64,000 nt of DNA from Thraustochytrium sp. TN22 (Eukaryota > Sar > Bigyra > Thraustochytrida > Thraustochytriidae). Positions 27,064 through 35,635 of this stretch are shown here, piece after piece (position 1 is the stretch's first letter; each line of letters begins with the position of its first letter). The stretch lies in the NCBI GenBank assembly GCA_013306675.1, contig JABLUY010000201.1, positions 1 through 64,000 on the forward strand, written 5' to 3'. The translations under genes and the position numbers were made by a program. The notes under the pieces are model-generated. The model did no database searches. It saw only the letters and a list, made by a program, of their open reading frames with translations, and had not been told where the DNA came from.

Positions 27064-27786
27064 ATGCTCGGTGTGGTGGGCGCGCGCTTGGCGCGCATGG
27101 GCGTGGCGACCAAGGTGACGACGCGCAGGGCGCTCTTTGCTGCGCGCGCGCTGAGCTCGTACCCGCCGCACACGGTGCTCTCGCTGCCGGCGCTGTCGCC
27201 GACGATGGAGAGCGGCGGCATCGCCGGGTGGACGCTCAAGGAGGGCGACGCCATCAACCCTGGTGAGGCCATCTGCGAGGTGGAGACCGACAAGGCCACC
27301 GTGGACTTCGAGGCGCAGGAGGACGGCTTCCTCGCCAAGATTCTCGTGGAGGCTGGCGCCCAGGACGTCGCCGTCGGCACGCCCATTGGTGTCATGGTCG
27401 AGGACAAGGACGACATCGCCGCCTTTGCCAACTTCACCGCCGCCGACGCCGGTGGCGCCCCCGCCGCCGCGCCCGAGCCCAAGAAGGAGGAGCCCAAGAA
27501 GGAGGAGCCCAAGCAGGAGGCCAAGCCCGCGCCCGAGCCCAAGAAGGAGGAGCCCAAGAAGGAGGAGCCCAAGAAGGAGGCCGCCGCCCCGGCGCCTTCC
27601 TCGCAGCCGGCCGCCTCGCAGCCCCACCCCACGCCCACCGCTGCCGCCCCCAAGCCCAAGCAGAACCTGCCCAAGATGAAGTCCCCCCTCCAGGCCATCC
27701 TCGACAAGTCCCAGGCCGACTTCGAGTCGCAGTACGGCATCACCGGCATGGTCCCCATCAAGAAGGCCGCCGCGCCCGCCGAGTAG
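27064..27786 (+). CDS. Mitochondrial lipoyl-domain protein, E2/protein-X-like without catalytic domain
   Basis: A 240-aa protein starting [10 protein letters not shown] with an Arg-rich, Ala-rich mitochondrial-type presequence (about 1-32). One lipoyl domain follows (about 35-115): [16 protein letters not shown] then [15 protein letters not shown] with the lipoate-accepting Lys at 77. This is the pyruvate dehydrogenase E2 signature. A Lys/Glu/Pro linker with a duplicated [14 protein letters not shown] unit comes next, then about 35 residues ([19 protein letters not shown]) that may be a degenerate subunit-binding segment. The chain then stops, about 200 residues short of an E2 acyltransferase domain. 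It is most like a protein-X/E3BP-type accessory subunit of the pyruvate dehydrogenase complex. Its neighbour at 29148 is a mitochondrial pyruvate carrier. Confidence 0.85.
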   Translation: MLGVVGARLARMGVATKVTTRRALFAARALSSYPPHTVLSLPALSPTMESGGIAGWTLKEGDAINPGEAICEVETDKATVDFEAQEDGFLAKILVEAGAQDVAVGTPIGVMVEDKDDIAAFANFTAADAGGAPAAAPEPKKEEPKKEEPKQEAKPAPEPKKEEPKKEEPKKEAAAPAPSSQPAASQPHPTPTAAAPKPKQNLPKMKSPLQAILDKSQADFESQYGITGMVPIKKAAAPAE

Positions 27787-29147
27787 GCAGCCTGACCGCA
27801 CCACCGCGCTCTACTGCTTGCCTGCCTGCCTGCCTGCCTGCCTGTTGTGCCACCCAATCATTGTACTGATGTGAGGCGGACTCTCTGACCTTTTGCTGGA
27901 CGTTAGTAGAACTCCGACGTCAGAACTCCTCGAGCTTTCAACCTTGCATCTCATCACAATAGACCGACTTGTCGAGCGAGTGGGCGATTCTCCGAACCAA
28001 ATGACCTTTGGCAGTGGCGAGTACCAGCACTCTGCGAGCATTGCGCGCAGATCCTGTGCCCCAGCTTCCCCCCTCCCGCGCCCCCCGCCAGCCTCTTGCG
28101 GCGTCAGGCAGGGCAAGCGCTGCAAGCTCCGAGTCCGCTAGCTCCTCCACTGTCTCCACATGTACAACTTGAAGATCATCGTCCGCTCGTCGCAAAGTCG
28201 TCGCAAACAAGTTGACCGCCGCGGCCGAGCTCCGTCGCTGCCACGGTCCTAGCCTCTGGCAGTGCCAGTGCCAGGCTCGTCCGCCTGGCCGCCCGACGAC
28301 ACGGTGGGTGACGCGCACGGCCATTTGCCGGCGACGTCGTAGCTACGAGCGGGCCTTTGTGACGAGCGACGAGCCGAGCGAGCGACCCGAGCTCCAAAGT
28401 ACTCTTCTGGCTGAAGATCGGTGAGTCAGCAGGAAGCACCAGAGGAGGAGGCGCAGCAGCCAGCAGGCGCAGGCGCAGCAGGCGCACCTCTGGTGACTGA
28501 CTGTGAGCACCTGGCGAGTCGAGCTGACCGCGAGCGTCGCGCGAGGCTGATCAGAGTCTGCACTCTGGCTGACTGACGCCTATTCGAGCAGGCTCGCCGC
28601 GTCGCGCGGCAAACCCGCTCGGGCCCGCCCGCCGACGCCGCGCCGCCGCACGCCGCGCCGCGCGAGCGCAGGGCGCAGCCGCCGCCGAGCGCGCAGGCTC
28701 GTGAGTAGGGGGCGGAGGCGCGCGGAGGCGCGGGGGTGGGGTGACTGGGGTTCGCGCCATCCGTGCGCGCAAGCTTGCGAGCAGCATTCAAACGCGCACT
28801 CAACCATCCATCCATTCATCCATCGCTCGCTCGCTCGCTCGCTCGCGTGCAGAAACCGGCGCAGGTGCTCCGCGGCAGCTGGCGCGGGCACGGGGAGGAG
28901 GAGAAGCGCAGCGCGGGGCGCAGGACGCAGGACGCGGCGGGCAGAGGCGACTAACGCTGCAGGACTAGCAGGCAGGGCGCAGCGCCGAGTGGCGGGAGCC
29001 CCAAGTCAGTCGACAAGGAAGAGTGCGTCCAAGACACGAGCGGAGAGGGGCCTTGCGGCGTGCAGCGCCATGCGCGAGGAGAGGAATCGCGAAGAGGGAG
29101 CGTGCAGTCGGTATCTAACCAAAATCGTCTAACCTGCGTCGCACAGC
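27787..29147. other. 1.36-kb intergenic region with simple repeats, no supported gene
   Basis: Contains (CCTG)6 at 27821-27844, a 12-bp palindrome CGCAAGCTTGCG at 28768-28779, and (ATCC)n running into (GCTC)n at 28804-28846. Short open frames look random. The segment just before 29148 (acctgcgtcgcacag) could be the end of a 5'-UTR intron but no matching donor is convincing. Confidence 0.45.
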
Positions 29148-29894
29148 ATGTCGCGCTTCAGCCTGGAGGCGGCTCGCACCGCTTTGCTCCACCCCGAGTA
29201 TGGCTGGAAGACCACGAACTTCTGGGGCCCGGTGATGAACTGGGGCATTGTCGCGTCCGCCGTGTACGATGCGAGCACCAAGGGCCCTGAGGTCATCAGC
29301 CTGCCCATGACCGGCGCCATGTCCATCTATTCCGGTCTGTTCATGCTCTTCGCTCTCCGCGTCCAGCCCCGGAATTATCTCCTCTTCGCCTGCCACGCGT
29401 TCAACGAGTGCGCCCAGCTCGTGCAGCTCAAACGCGGCGTGGACTACCAGAACAAGCTCAAGGCGGAGGGCAAGCCCACCACGAGCAACTTCAGCGTCCC
29501 CGCCTTCGGCGCCGCCGTGGCGGGCATCGTCGGTGTTGGTTTGGCTGGCGGCCGCATTCAGAAGGCGGTCAACACCATGAACCTTCCCAAGCCAGTGGAC
29601 GTCCTCGTCAACTCGCCCAGTGGCCTCTTCACCATTCACGCGTGGGCACCCCTGGGCAAGTGGATGCTGTCCATTAGCAACATTCTCGACTTTGACCGCC
29701 CCGTCGAGAAGATCTCCACGTCGCAGCAGATCGCGCTCACCGCTACCGGTGTCGTCTGGTCTCGCTACAGCTTCGTCATCACCCCGGTGAACTATAGCCT
29801 CTTTGCCGTGAACGCCGCGCTCGCCGCCACGGGCTCGTACCAGATTCTCCGCAAGCTCAAGAGTCAGTACGCGCCGGAGACCGTCTCTAAGTAA
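29148..29894 (+). CDS. Fused mitochondrial pyruvate carrier, MPC1-MPC2 in one chain
   Basis: A 248-aa single frame with two complete carrier halves. Residues about 10-105 match MPC1: TTNFWGPVMNWGIV, then VQPRNYLLFACHAFNECAQ. Residues about 145-240 match MPC2: PSGLFTIHAWAPLGKW, then EKISTSQQ and GVVWSRYSFVITPVNYSLFAVN. A roughly 40-residue linker with a hydrophobic Gly/Ala-rich stretch (GAAVAGIVGVGLAGG) joins them. In animals, fungi and plants MPC1 and MPC2 are separate proteins that form a heterodimer in the inner mitochondrial membrane to import pyruvate. Here a single gene would give a fixed 1:1 carrier. The hydrophobic linker might supply the extra membrane pass needed to keep both halves in native orientation. 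No stop, frameshift or splice signal separates the halves. Confidence 0.93.
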   Translation: MSRFSLEAARTALLHPEYGWKTTNFWGPVMNWGIVASAVYDASTKGPEVISLPMTGAMSIYSGLFMLFALRVQPRNYLLFACHAFNECAQLVQLKRGVDYQNKLKAEGKPTTSNFSVPAFGAAVAGIVGVGLAGGRIQKAVNTMNLPKPVDVLVNSPSGLFTIHAWAPLGKWMLSISNILDFDRPVEKISTSQQIALTATGVVWSRYSFVITPVNYSLFAVNAALAATGSYQILRKLKSQYAPETVSK

Positions 29895-30294
29895 TGCTTT
29901 TCTACTAGTCAACCCCGAAGACTCTCGTTGTTGCCGTCTCCTTCTCAGCCACGCGCCGCGGCCCAAAGGGCATGCCATGCGTTTTCCTTGGACACTGCTA
30001 ACTTCGTTGGGACGTAGGGATTGCGACGAGACCATGTCGCTCGATTCAGCTCGAGCCCTCTGCGCGCTGGAGCAACAGCGGGACGGACCGCCATACCGTG
30101 AGTGGAACGAAAAGTGGAGAGCATGCGAGGTCATGCACAGGACTGTCTCAGCCTCCTCTCTTGATGCCACGCTACCACACCTTCACTGTCATCGACGCAA
30201 GCCTCGACAAAAGCAACAACTTGAACATCGGGTGGTACCAGGTACGATCATTACTTCTTCTTATGGCAGGGCCCCGCCCGCGCACGCGCGATGG
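29895..30294. other. Convergent intergenic region
   Basis: 400 bp between the stops of the pyruvate carrier and CYFIP genes. I see no further gene or repeat in it. Confidence 0.5.
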
Positions 30295-33200
30295 TCAAGA
30301 CGACTGGCTCATGTTGACGCTGCGCCTGATGTGCATCGGTTTGTTGAGCGAGACGGCGGCCGCCGCAGGCGCGGCGCGCTGCTTCACAGGTGCCGGCGGG
30401 AGTGCATCTCGGATCGGGGAGCGCGACGGCGGGTGGTAGATGCTGGTCTTGACGCGGTGCATGGGGCACGCCGCGCTGAGAATGGCCTCGACAACGGCGT
30501 TGTGACGCTCAAGGTAGGTGGCGCGGCGTGTGAAGCCGGCCTCCTCGCCAGCTGCCTCCTTTGCGGGCCCGATGTGGCCGTTCTCCTCGACGAAGCGCCC
30601 AACCTGCTTGACATGCAGCAGGTGGGTGCAAAAGTCATGGAGCGGGAAGCTGTTACGGTTGTCGGCGAAGTGAACGAGCACGCACGCGGCCCACGCAGGT
30701 CCATCGCCGAGCTGCTCAATATGGGCGGCCTCAGGGTCGGCCAAAGCCCAGAGCACGGCGCTGGCCAGCGTGCAGTAGTTTGCGCGAGCGCCTGTGAGCC
30801 CCTGTAGCGTGTTGCCAACGCGGCGCAGGCCCTTGCGCAGCAGCGGCGTGCGACGGTTGAGGTCAAAGTCCCGGTCCCCGTCGGCCATGACGTCCGGGCC
30901 GGCACCAAGGTCGGCGGCGCGGTCGAAGCCGCGATACGGGGCGACATGGAGGAAGCTGTCGGTTTCAGCCTGGTCGAGCGCCTGCTGGATGAGGCGAAGG
31001 AGCGCCAGGCCATTGCCGACCTCGCGCATGGCCTGCAGTGCGTCCTTGAGCGCTGGTCCGTCGCGAGCGCCAAGCAGCGGGCGCACGATTTCCTCAAACC
31101 GCTTGATGCAGGCGGCTGGGCTTTCCGTGAGCGAGGACGCGCGCGGGGCGCCGTCGACAGCCTGCGCCAGCGGGCCGACCGCGTCCACCACCCGCTGCTC
31201 GACGAAGTCGAGCAGGCGGTCCACGGCCAGGGCGAGCTCCGTGCGCTCCAGAATGCGCACGAGCGCCGAGACGTGCTCGAGGCCGACGAAGCCGGCGTAG
31301 CGGCCGAGGATCAGGCGGAACGATGGCGCGGCATTTGCGCCGTAGAGCAGGTGCGGCGCAGAGACCGGGTACTGCTTGATGTCCTGGTCGCCGGACCCGG
31401 GCACGAAGCGTCCCGTGGTGGTGTTGAAGATGAAGGTTTGCGCGAGCGCGACGAGCCGGGCGCTGGCGTGGTCGACGATGCGGCCGCTAAAATTCAGGCC
31501 AGTTCCGCGCGCCTCGGTGGCGTGCAAGAGGTCGCGGTAGGGTGGCACGGGCGCGCCAGCCGCCGCCAAGGCGTCGCGCGTACCGCGGATGATGTCGAGC
31601 TGCGCGGCCAGCTCGACGGCGCCACCCAGGCCGCCGGCCTCAAAGTAGCGCAGTGCAGCGCCCACGTCCTCGCGCAGCGTCGCCTCGAGGCGAGCGGCAA
31701 CGCAAGCGCCGAGGTCCACGCTGCGGCCGAGCACATGCAAGTCTGCGTGCGCAAAGAACGCCGGCGTGCGGTGCGCCTCTGGAGCGTTCATCGGCTCGTG
31801 CTTGGCGCGCTCCAGCTTGTTGCGGTACCGCACGTCCAGGTGCAGGGCAGCCTGCATGGACTTGTGGTCCACGTAGACGGCGCGCGCGAGAGCCGCCACC
31901 GCGGCGCGCAGCGTGGCGCGCGCCTCGGCCTCGATCTCATCAAAAAGATGCCGCCGCCGGTACGTGCGCAGCGCCGTGTGCGCTGCGTCGTTGTAAATGT
32001 CCAGCACATAGGGCAAGGCACCGAGCTCCATGGCGGTCGGGCTTGCCGCGGCCTCCCGCGCGAGAAAATACGGGAGCGAAAGCTCCGGCGCGAAGCTGGG
32101 CACGCGCGCCATGTCAAGGTAGAATTCGCGGAACCACAGCTCGCCCAGATCCGTGAGCTCGTGCAGGGTGGTCTCAAGGTCTGCCACGGCACGCGCCGTG
32201 CGCAGCGAGTCGACCAGGACACTGCGGCCACGCCCCACGGCAGGGCCGTGCCCATGCTGCAGGTCGGTCGGGATGGCGGCGACTTGCAGTGGCATGGCGA
32301 GCGAGGCTGATGCCGTCGCGGCAGCGGTGGCCCATGATGCCGAGGATGGCGGCGGCGGCGTTGGCGACGACGACGACGACGACGACGACGGCGACGATGA
32401 CGGAGGCGAGCCTCCGCTGCGCGGCGGGAGGCCGCCGCCACCGGCCGCTGCGTCACCGTTTCGTGTGGCCTTGGAGGCCAAATCAGCTGCGTCTGCGGCG
32501 TCGGTCGCCGCAGCCGCAGCGGCGGCGCCTAGGCCCGCCACTGTGGCCTTGCCTGCGACTCCAGACATGGAGATACCCGCGTCGGCGGCGGCAGAGAGCC
32601 CGCTCGTCGCAAGCGGGAGGCCGGCCCCGCCGCCGCCGCTGTTCGAGCTCGCACCGGAGCTGGAATTGGAACCGGACCCGGACCCAGTCGCGGCGCTGCT
32701 CGTCCCGCCCGAGCTGGAGGTGCTGCCGATACTGCTGCTGCTGCTACCAAGGCTGCTGCTGCTGCCAAAGACTCTGGAAAAGGTGGACCTGGCCGGCTTG
32801 GGCTCCTCGATGTCCGGCAGCACGGTCCGAACGCAGAGCAGCAAAAAGCTGAGCTGTGTGGCCGAGGGGACGACGGCGCGCGCGACAGGCGGCACCCCTC
32901 CGGCCGCCGGGTCCGGCTTGCCCGCACTGGAGCTCGAGTCGCCGCCGCTCGAGGTCGCGGACGCGAGCAGACGGCGGCCGGACGACCCGAGCGCAGCAGC
33001 GTTGAAGAGCGGGCGCTTCTTCTTGTCGGCCTTGGCGACGGGCGCGGCGTCCTCCGGCGCCAGGCGTTGGTCCGCCACGGTGGGCCGCAGCGAGGCAAGC
33101 GTGTCCTTGAAGTGCTTACGGCGCTTCGTGTCGAGCGAGGCAAGCAGCGACGTTGGGCCGTCATACACGACGGCCTGCACGCGATCGTAGATGGCCGCGC

Positions 33201-34752
33201 GGAGCAGAGGCGCGAGCAGCGGCGCCTCACGGTGCATCAGCGAGCCGAGCGACTTGAGCTTGACGATCACACTCATGAGAATGGCGCGGTCGGCCGGCGG
33301 GTAGTTGGCCGCGAGAGCTCGAGCAAAGTTTGCGGCCGGATGCGCGTCGTCAAGCTTGAGCGCGCCGACCGTGATGGCGGCGCCGGCGTCCGTGGCCGGC
33401 ACGGCGCGACGCCACGCCACCTCGTTGAGCACCGCCTCGCGCATCTCCGAGAGCAACGCGAGGCCTCGCAGCACGCAGGCGTGCGCACGGTGCGCGAGCA
33501 CCGCATCGACCTCGGGCGCGAGCCCTGCTCGCGCGGCAGGCTCAGCGTCGGCCAGCTGGCTGCGCACGCGTCTGCAGAGACGGTCGAAGTCCGCACAGTA
33601 GGCCTCGTGGTGGGCCTTGATGAGCGGCCAGTGCGAGGCGAGCGCGGAGTCCGCGGCGAATCGAGCGTCCCGCAGCGGTGTGCAGAGCGCGTCGCGCACC
33701 GAAGTGTCCCAGGCCGGGCAACGCGCCAGCACAGCCTCCACAGAAAGCTGCTGGTCGGCGTGGATGCGCAATAGCGGGTTGGCGCGCAACGCCTTGATGA
33801 TCTCCGGCGTGACAATCTTCTTGCCCTTGAACACGTTCAGCGGTACACCCTTGTCGTCCTTGGAGTGCGCCAGGAGCAGCACAATGTGTGGTAGTACGCG
33901 CGCGAGTCGCCACTTGATCTCGGGGAAGAGGTGGCTGCGCACGCGCAGGCGGCGTGCTGTCACTGTCATGAGGTCGATCAACGTTGGCACCGCGTGACGG
34001 AGGTGCTCAACCTTGGTCAGGAACTCGTGCATAAAGCTGCCCAGCACTCGCTTGCTGTCGGCGAGGAAAAACTGGATCACCAGCTGCTCCTGCGTGAGCT
34101 CGTTACTGCGCGCGTCGCCCAAAGTGGTCTTGACCATGTGGAACGCGCGCTTGTACACCGCAAAGTCATTCAGCAGGCACGGTTTGCTGTCCTTGAGACA
34201 GTCCAGCAGCACCGCGCGGTCCAGCAGGCGAAGCACGAGGTCCAGCAGCATTTCCGAGAGCATCTCGCGCTTGGATGAAAAGCGTTCAAAGACATCCTTG
34301 AAGAGGTGGCTTAGGTCCTCCTGCAGCTGCGCGAGGCGCGCCAGGAGCGCCACCCCAGGCCGCAGCACCGCGAAGGCGGCCTTGTAGTAGGCGGTCTTGG
34401 CCTCGGGGTCCTGGTTCGACCCGAGCGCCGGGATCGTCGCGGCCAGCCCGCGCAGCGTGTACAGCTCGTAGAAAGCGGCCTCCCCGCGCGCGAGTGCCTC
34501 CTCGCACGCCGCCAGCAGGCGCTCCGTAGCCGGCGCGTCTTCGCCCACGAGGCCTGCGAAGCACACGAGGTCCCGGAAGCGAGCCGGGTTCTCCCCGCGC
34601 GCCTCCAGCCTCAGCCTGACGCTCGCCGTCTGTGCGCGGCCCTGGCCCTCGCCGCCGCTGCCCAGCGCCGCCAGTGCACCCACCTGCTTGGCCAGGAACC
34701 CGAGCTCGTCCTCCACGGAGTGCGCCTGCGCGTTCTCCTCCGCGCCGCTCAT
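30295..34752 (-). CDS. CYFIP: CYFIP/Sra1/PIR121, WAVE regulatory complex subunit
   Basis: A 1485-aa protein from the Met at 34752 (MSGAEENAQAH). It shows family blocks along its length: KIVTPEIIKALRANPLLRIH, LPYFLAREAA...LDIYNDAAHTALRTY with HLFDEIEAEA, and near the end NFSGRIVDHASARLVALAQ. Sra1/CYFIP binds active Rac and holds the WAVE complex, which turns on Arp2/3 actin nucleation for protrusions. Animal homologues are about 1250 aa. The extra length here is mostly a Ser/Gly/Ala/Pro low-complexity insertion at about 565-820, containing one short conserved helix (TQLSFLLLCVRTVLPDI). An upstream in-frame Met at 34944 would add an Arg-rich leader and is not preferred. Confidence 0.93.
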   Translation of the reverse strand: MSGAEENAQAHSVEDELGFLAKQVGALAALGSGGEGQGRAQTASVRLRLEARGENPARFRDLVCFAGLVGEDAPATERLLAACEEALARGEAAFYELYTLRGLAATIPALGSNQDPEAKTAYYKAAFAVLRPGVALLARLAQLQEDLSHLFKDVFERFSSKREMLSEMLLDLVLRLLDRAVLLDCLKDSKPCLLNDFAVYKRAFHMVKTTLGDARSNELTQEQLVIQFFLADSKRVLGSFMHEFLTKVEHLRHAVPTLIDLMTVTARRLRVRSHLFPEIKWRLARVLPHIVLLLAHSKDDKGVPLNVFKGKKIVTPEIIKALRANPLLRIHADQQLSVEAVLARCPAWDTSVRDALCTPLRDARFAADSALASHWPLIKAHHEAYCADFDRLCRRVRSQLADAEPAARAGLAPEVDAVLAHRAHACVLRGLALLSEMREAVLNEVAWRRAVPATDAGAAITVGALKLDDAHPAANFARALAANYPPADRAILMSVIVKLKSLGSLMHREAPLLAPLLRAAIYDRVQAVVYDGPTSLLASLDTKRRKHFKDTLASLRPTVADQRLAPEDAAPVAKADKKKRPLFNAAALGSSGRRLLASATSSGGDSSSSAGKPDPAAGGVPPVARAVVPSATQLSFLLLCVRTVLPDIEEPKPARSTFSRVFGSSSSLGSSSSSIGSTSSSGGTSSAATGSGSGSNSSSGASSNSGGGGAGLPLATSGLSAAADAGISMSGVAGKATVAGLGAAAAAAATDAADAADLASKATRNGDAAAGGGGLPPRSGGSPPSSSPSSSSSSSSPTPPPPSSASWATAAATASASLAMPLQVAAIPTDLQHGHGPAVGRGRSVLVDSLRTARAVADLETTLHELTDLGELWFREFYLDMARVPSFAPELSLPYFLAREAAASPTAMELGALPYVLDIYNDAAHTALRTYRRRHLFDEIEAEARATLRAAVAALARAVYVDHKSMQAALHLDVRYRNKLERAKHEPMNAPEAHRTPAFFAHADLHVLGRSVDLGACVAARLEATLREDVGAALRYFEAGGLGGAVELAAQLDIIRGTRDALAAAGAPVPPYRDLLHATEARGTGLNFSGRIVDHASARLVALAQTFIFNTTTGRFVPGSGDQDIKQYPVSAPHLLYGANAAPSFRLILGRYAGFVGLEHVSALVRILERTELALAVDRLLDFVEQRVVDAVGPLAQAVDGAPRASSLTESPAACIKRFEEIVRPLLGARDGPALKDALQAMREVGNGLALLRLIQQALDQAETDSFLHVAPYRGFDRAADLGAGPDVMADGDRDFDLNRRTPLLRKGLRRVGNTLQGLTGARANYCTLASAVLWALADPEAAHIEQLGDGPAWAACVLVHFADNRNSFPLHDFCTHLLHVKQVGRFVEENGHIGPAKEAAGEEAGFTRRATYLERHNAVVEAILSAACPMHRVKTSIYHPPSRSPIRDALPPAPVKQRAAPAAAAVSLNKPMHIRRSVNMSQSS

Positions 34753-35635
34753 CCTGCCCGTCTGCTCTCTTTGCCGCGCGCCCGCGCGCCAGCCACGCAG
34801 CGCCCAGCAGGCGACCGCCCGGCCGTCAGTCTGCGCTGCTCGCTGCCCGGCCGGCCGCCCTCCGCGCCGCGACCTTGCATTGCATCGCATTGCACGCCAC
34901 GCGCGTCCCAGGGCGGACAATCGCAGCGTCCCATTGCGCCACAAAAGGCCCGCAGGTCAATCTTGGAAAGAGGAGGAAACGACGACGAGGAGCTGAGCTG
35001 AGGAGACCGGCGAGGACTCGGAGGCGGGCCGCACGAAGGGTCCCAGTGCGATGGCGTCCGAGTCAATGATTCGGGTCATGCTACGATCTTTGTGCTGCCA
35101 GCCTCAGCCTGTCGGAGTGCTGCAGTGGGTAGGTTGCTCTTGAGAGGCTCGTGGAAGGGGCAAAGGAATATGCTTTGCAGCGCCGCTGTCAAGCAACTTG
35201 AACGAAGGGGGAGAGAGGGCTGTCGCTGCTGTGTAAGCCTGGCGTGCTTGAATGTTGCGTGGAATGCCCAAAGCAAGCCACATGCTTCAGGGTTCAGGAA
35301 TGATACGAAGGCTATAGTCAACAGCGACCGATGCGCGCAGAATTTCACGCACGGATTCACGTTCTGATCAACGCAAGGATTCACGTTCTGATCAACGCAC
35401 GAATTCGCGCACTGCTCCACGCGCTGATTCGAGATCTGAATTGCACAAACATTCACGCTCGAACTCGCGCCTGAATTTCGCTCGGAACCACGCAAAGAAA
35501 CACGCATGAATTCACGCACAGAACAAAGTGGCGCTTCGCACGCCTTGTGTTGCCTGATACAGCGTTCTTGTCGCGAATGGCTTGCGCCATCATGATGGAG
35601 TTGTGCAAGCTCTTCTTTACTCTCTTGTGGATAGC
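34753..35635. other. Intergenic region with a degenerate 24-bp repeat array
   Basis: CYFIP starts to the left and the golgin ends to the right. From about 35341 to 35515 the sequence has a 24-bp periodicity with ATTCACGC-like cores; two adjacent copies (from 35353 and 35377) are essentially identical over 23 bp. A 147-codon frame on the minus strand (35519-35076) spans it, reading the repeat as an 8-residue unit, but has no other sign of being a gene. Confidence 0.5.
35341..35515. repeat. Degenerate tandem array, 24-bp period
   Basis: About seven units around gattcacg/gaattcgcg cores; the two left-central copies share ggattcacgttctgatcaa. Confidence 0.75.

Noticed and set aside
30251-31097. 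Frames overlapping the end of CYFIP
   Set aside because: They are alternative frames of the CYFIP coding region with no family match.
34753-34944. Upstream Met at 34944 for CYFIP
   Set aside because: The added 64 residues are Arg-rich and unlike any CYFIP N-terminus.
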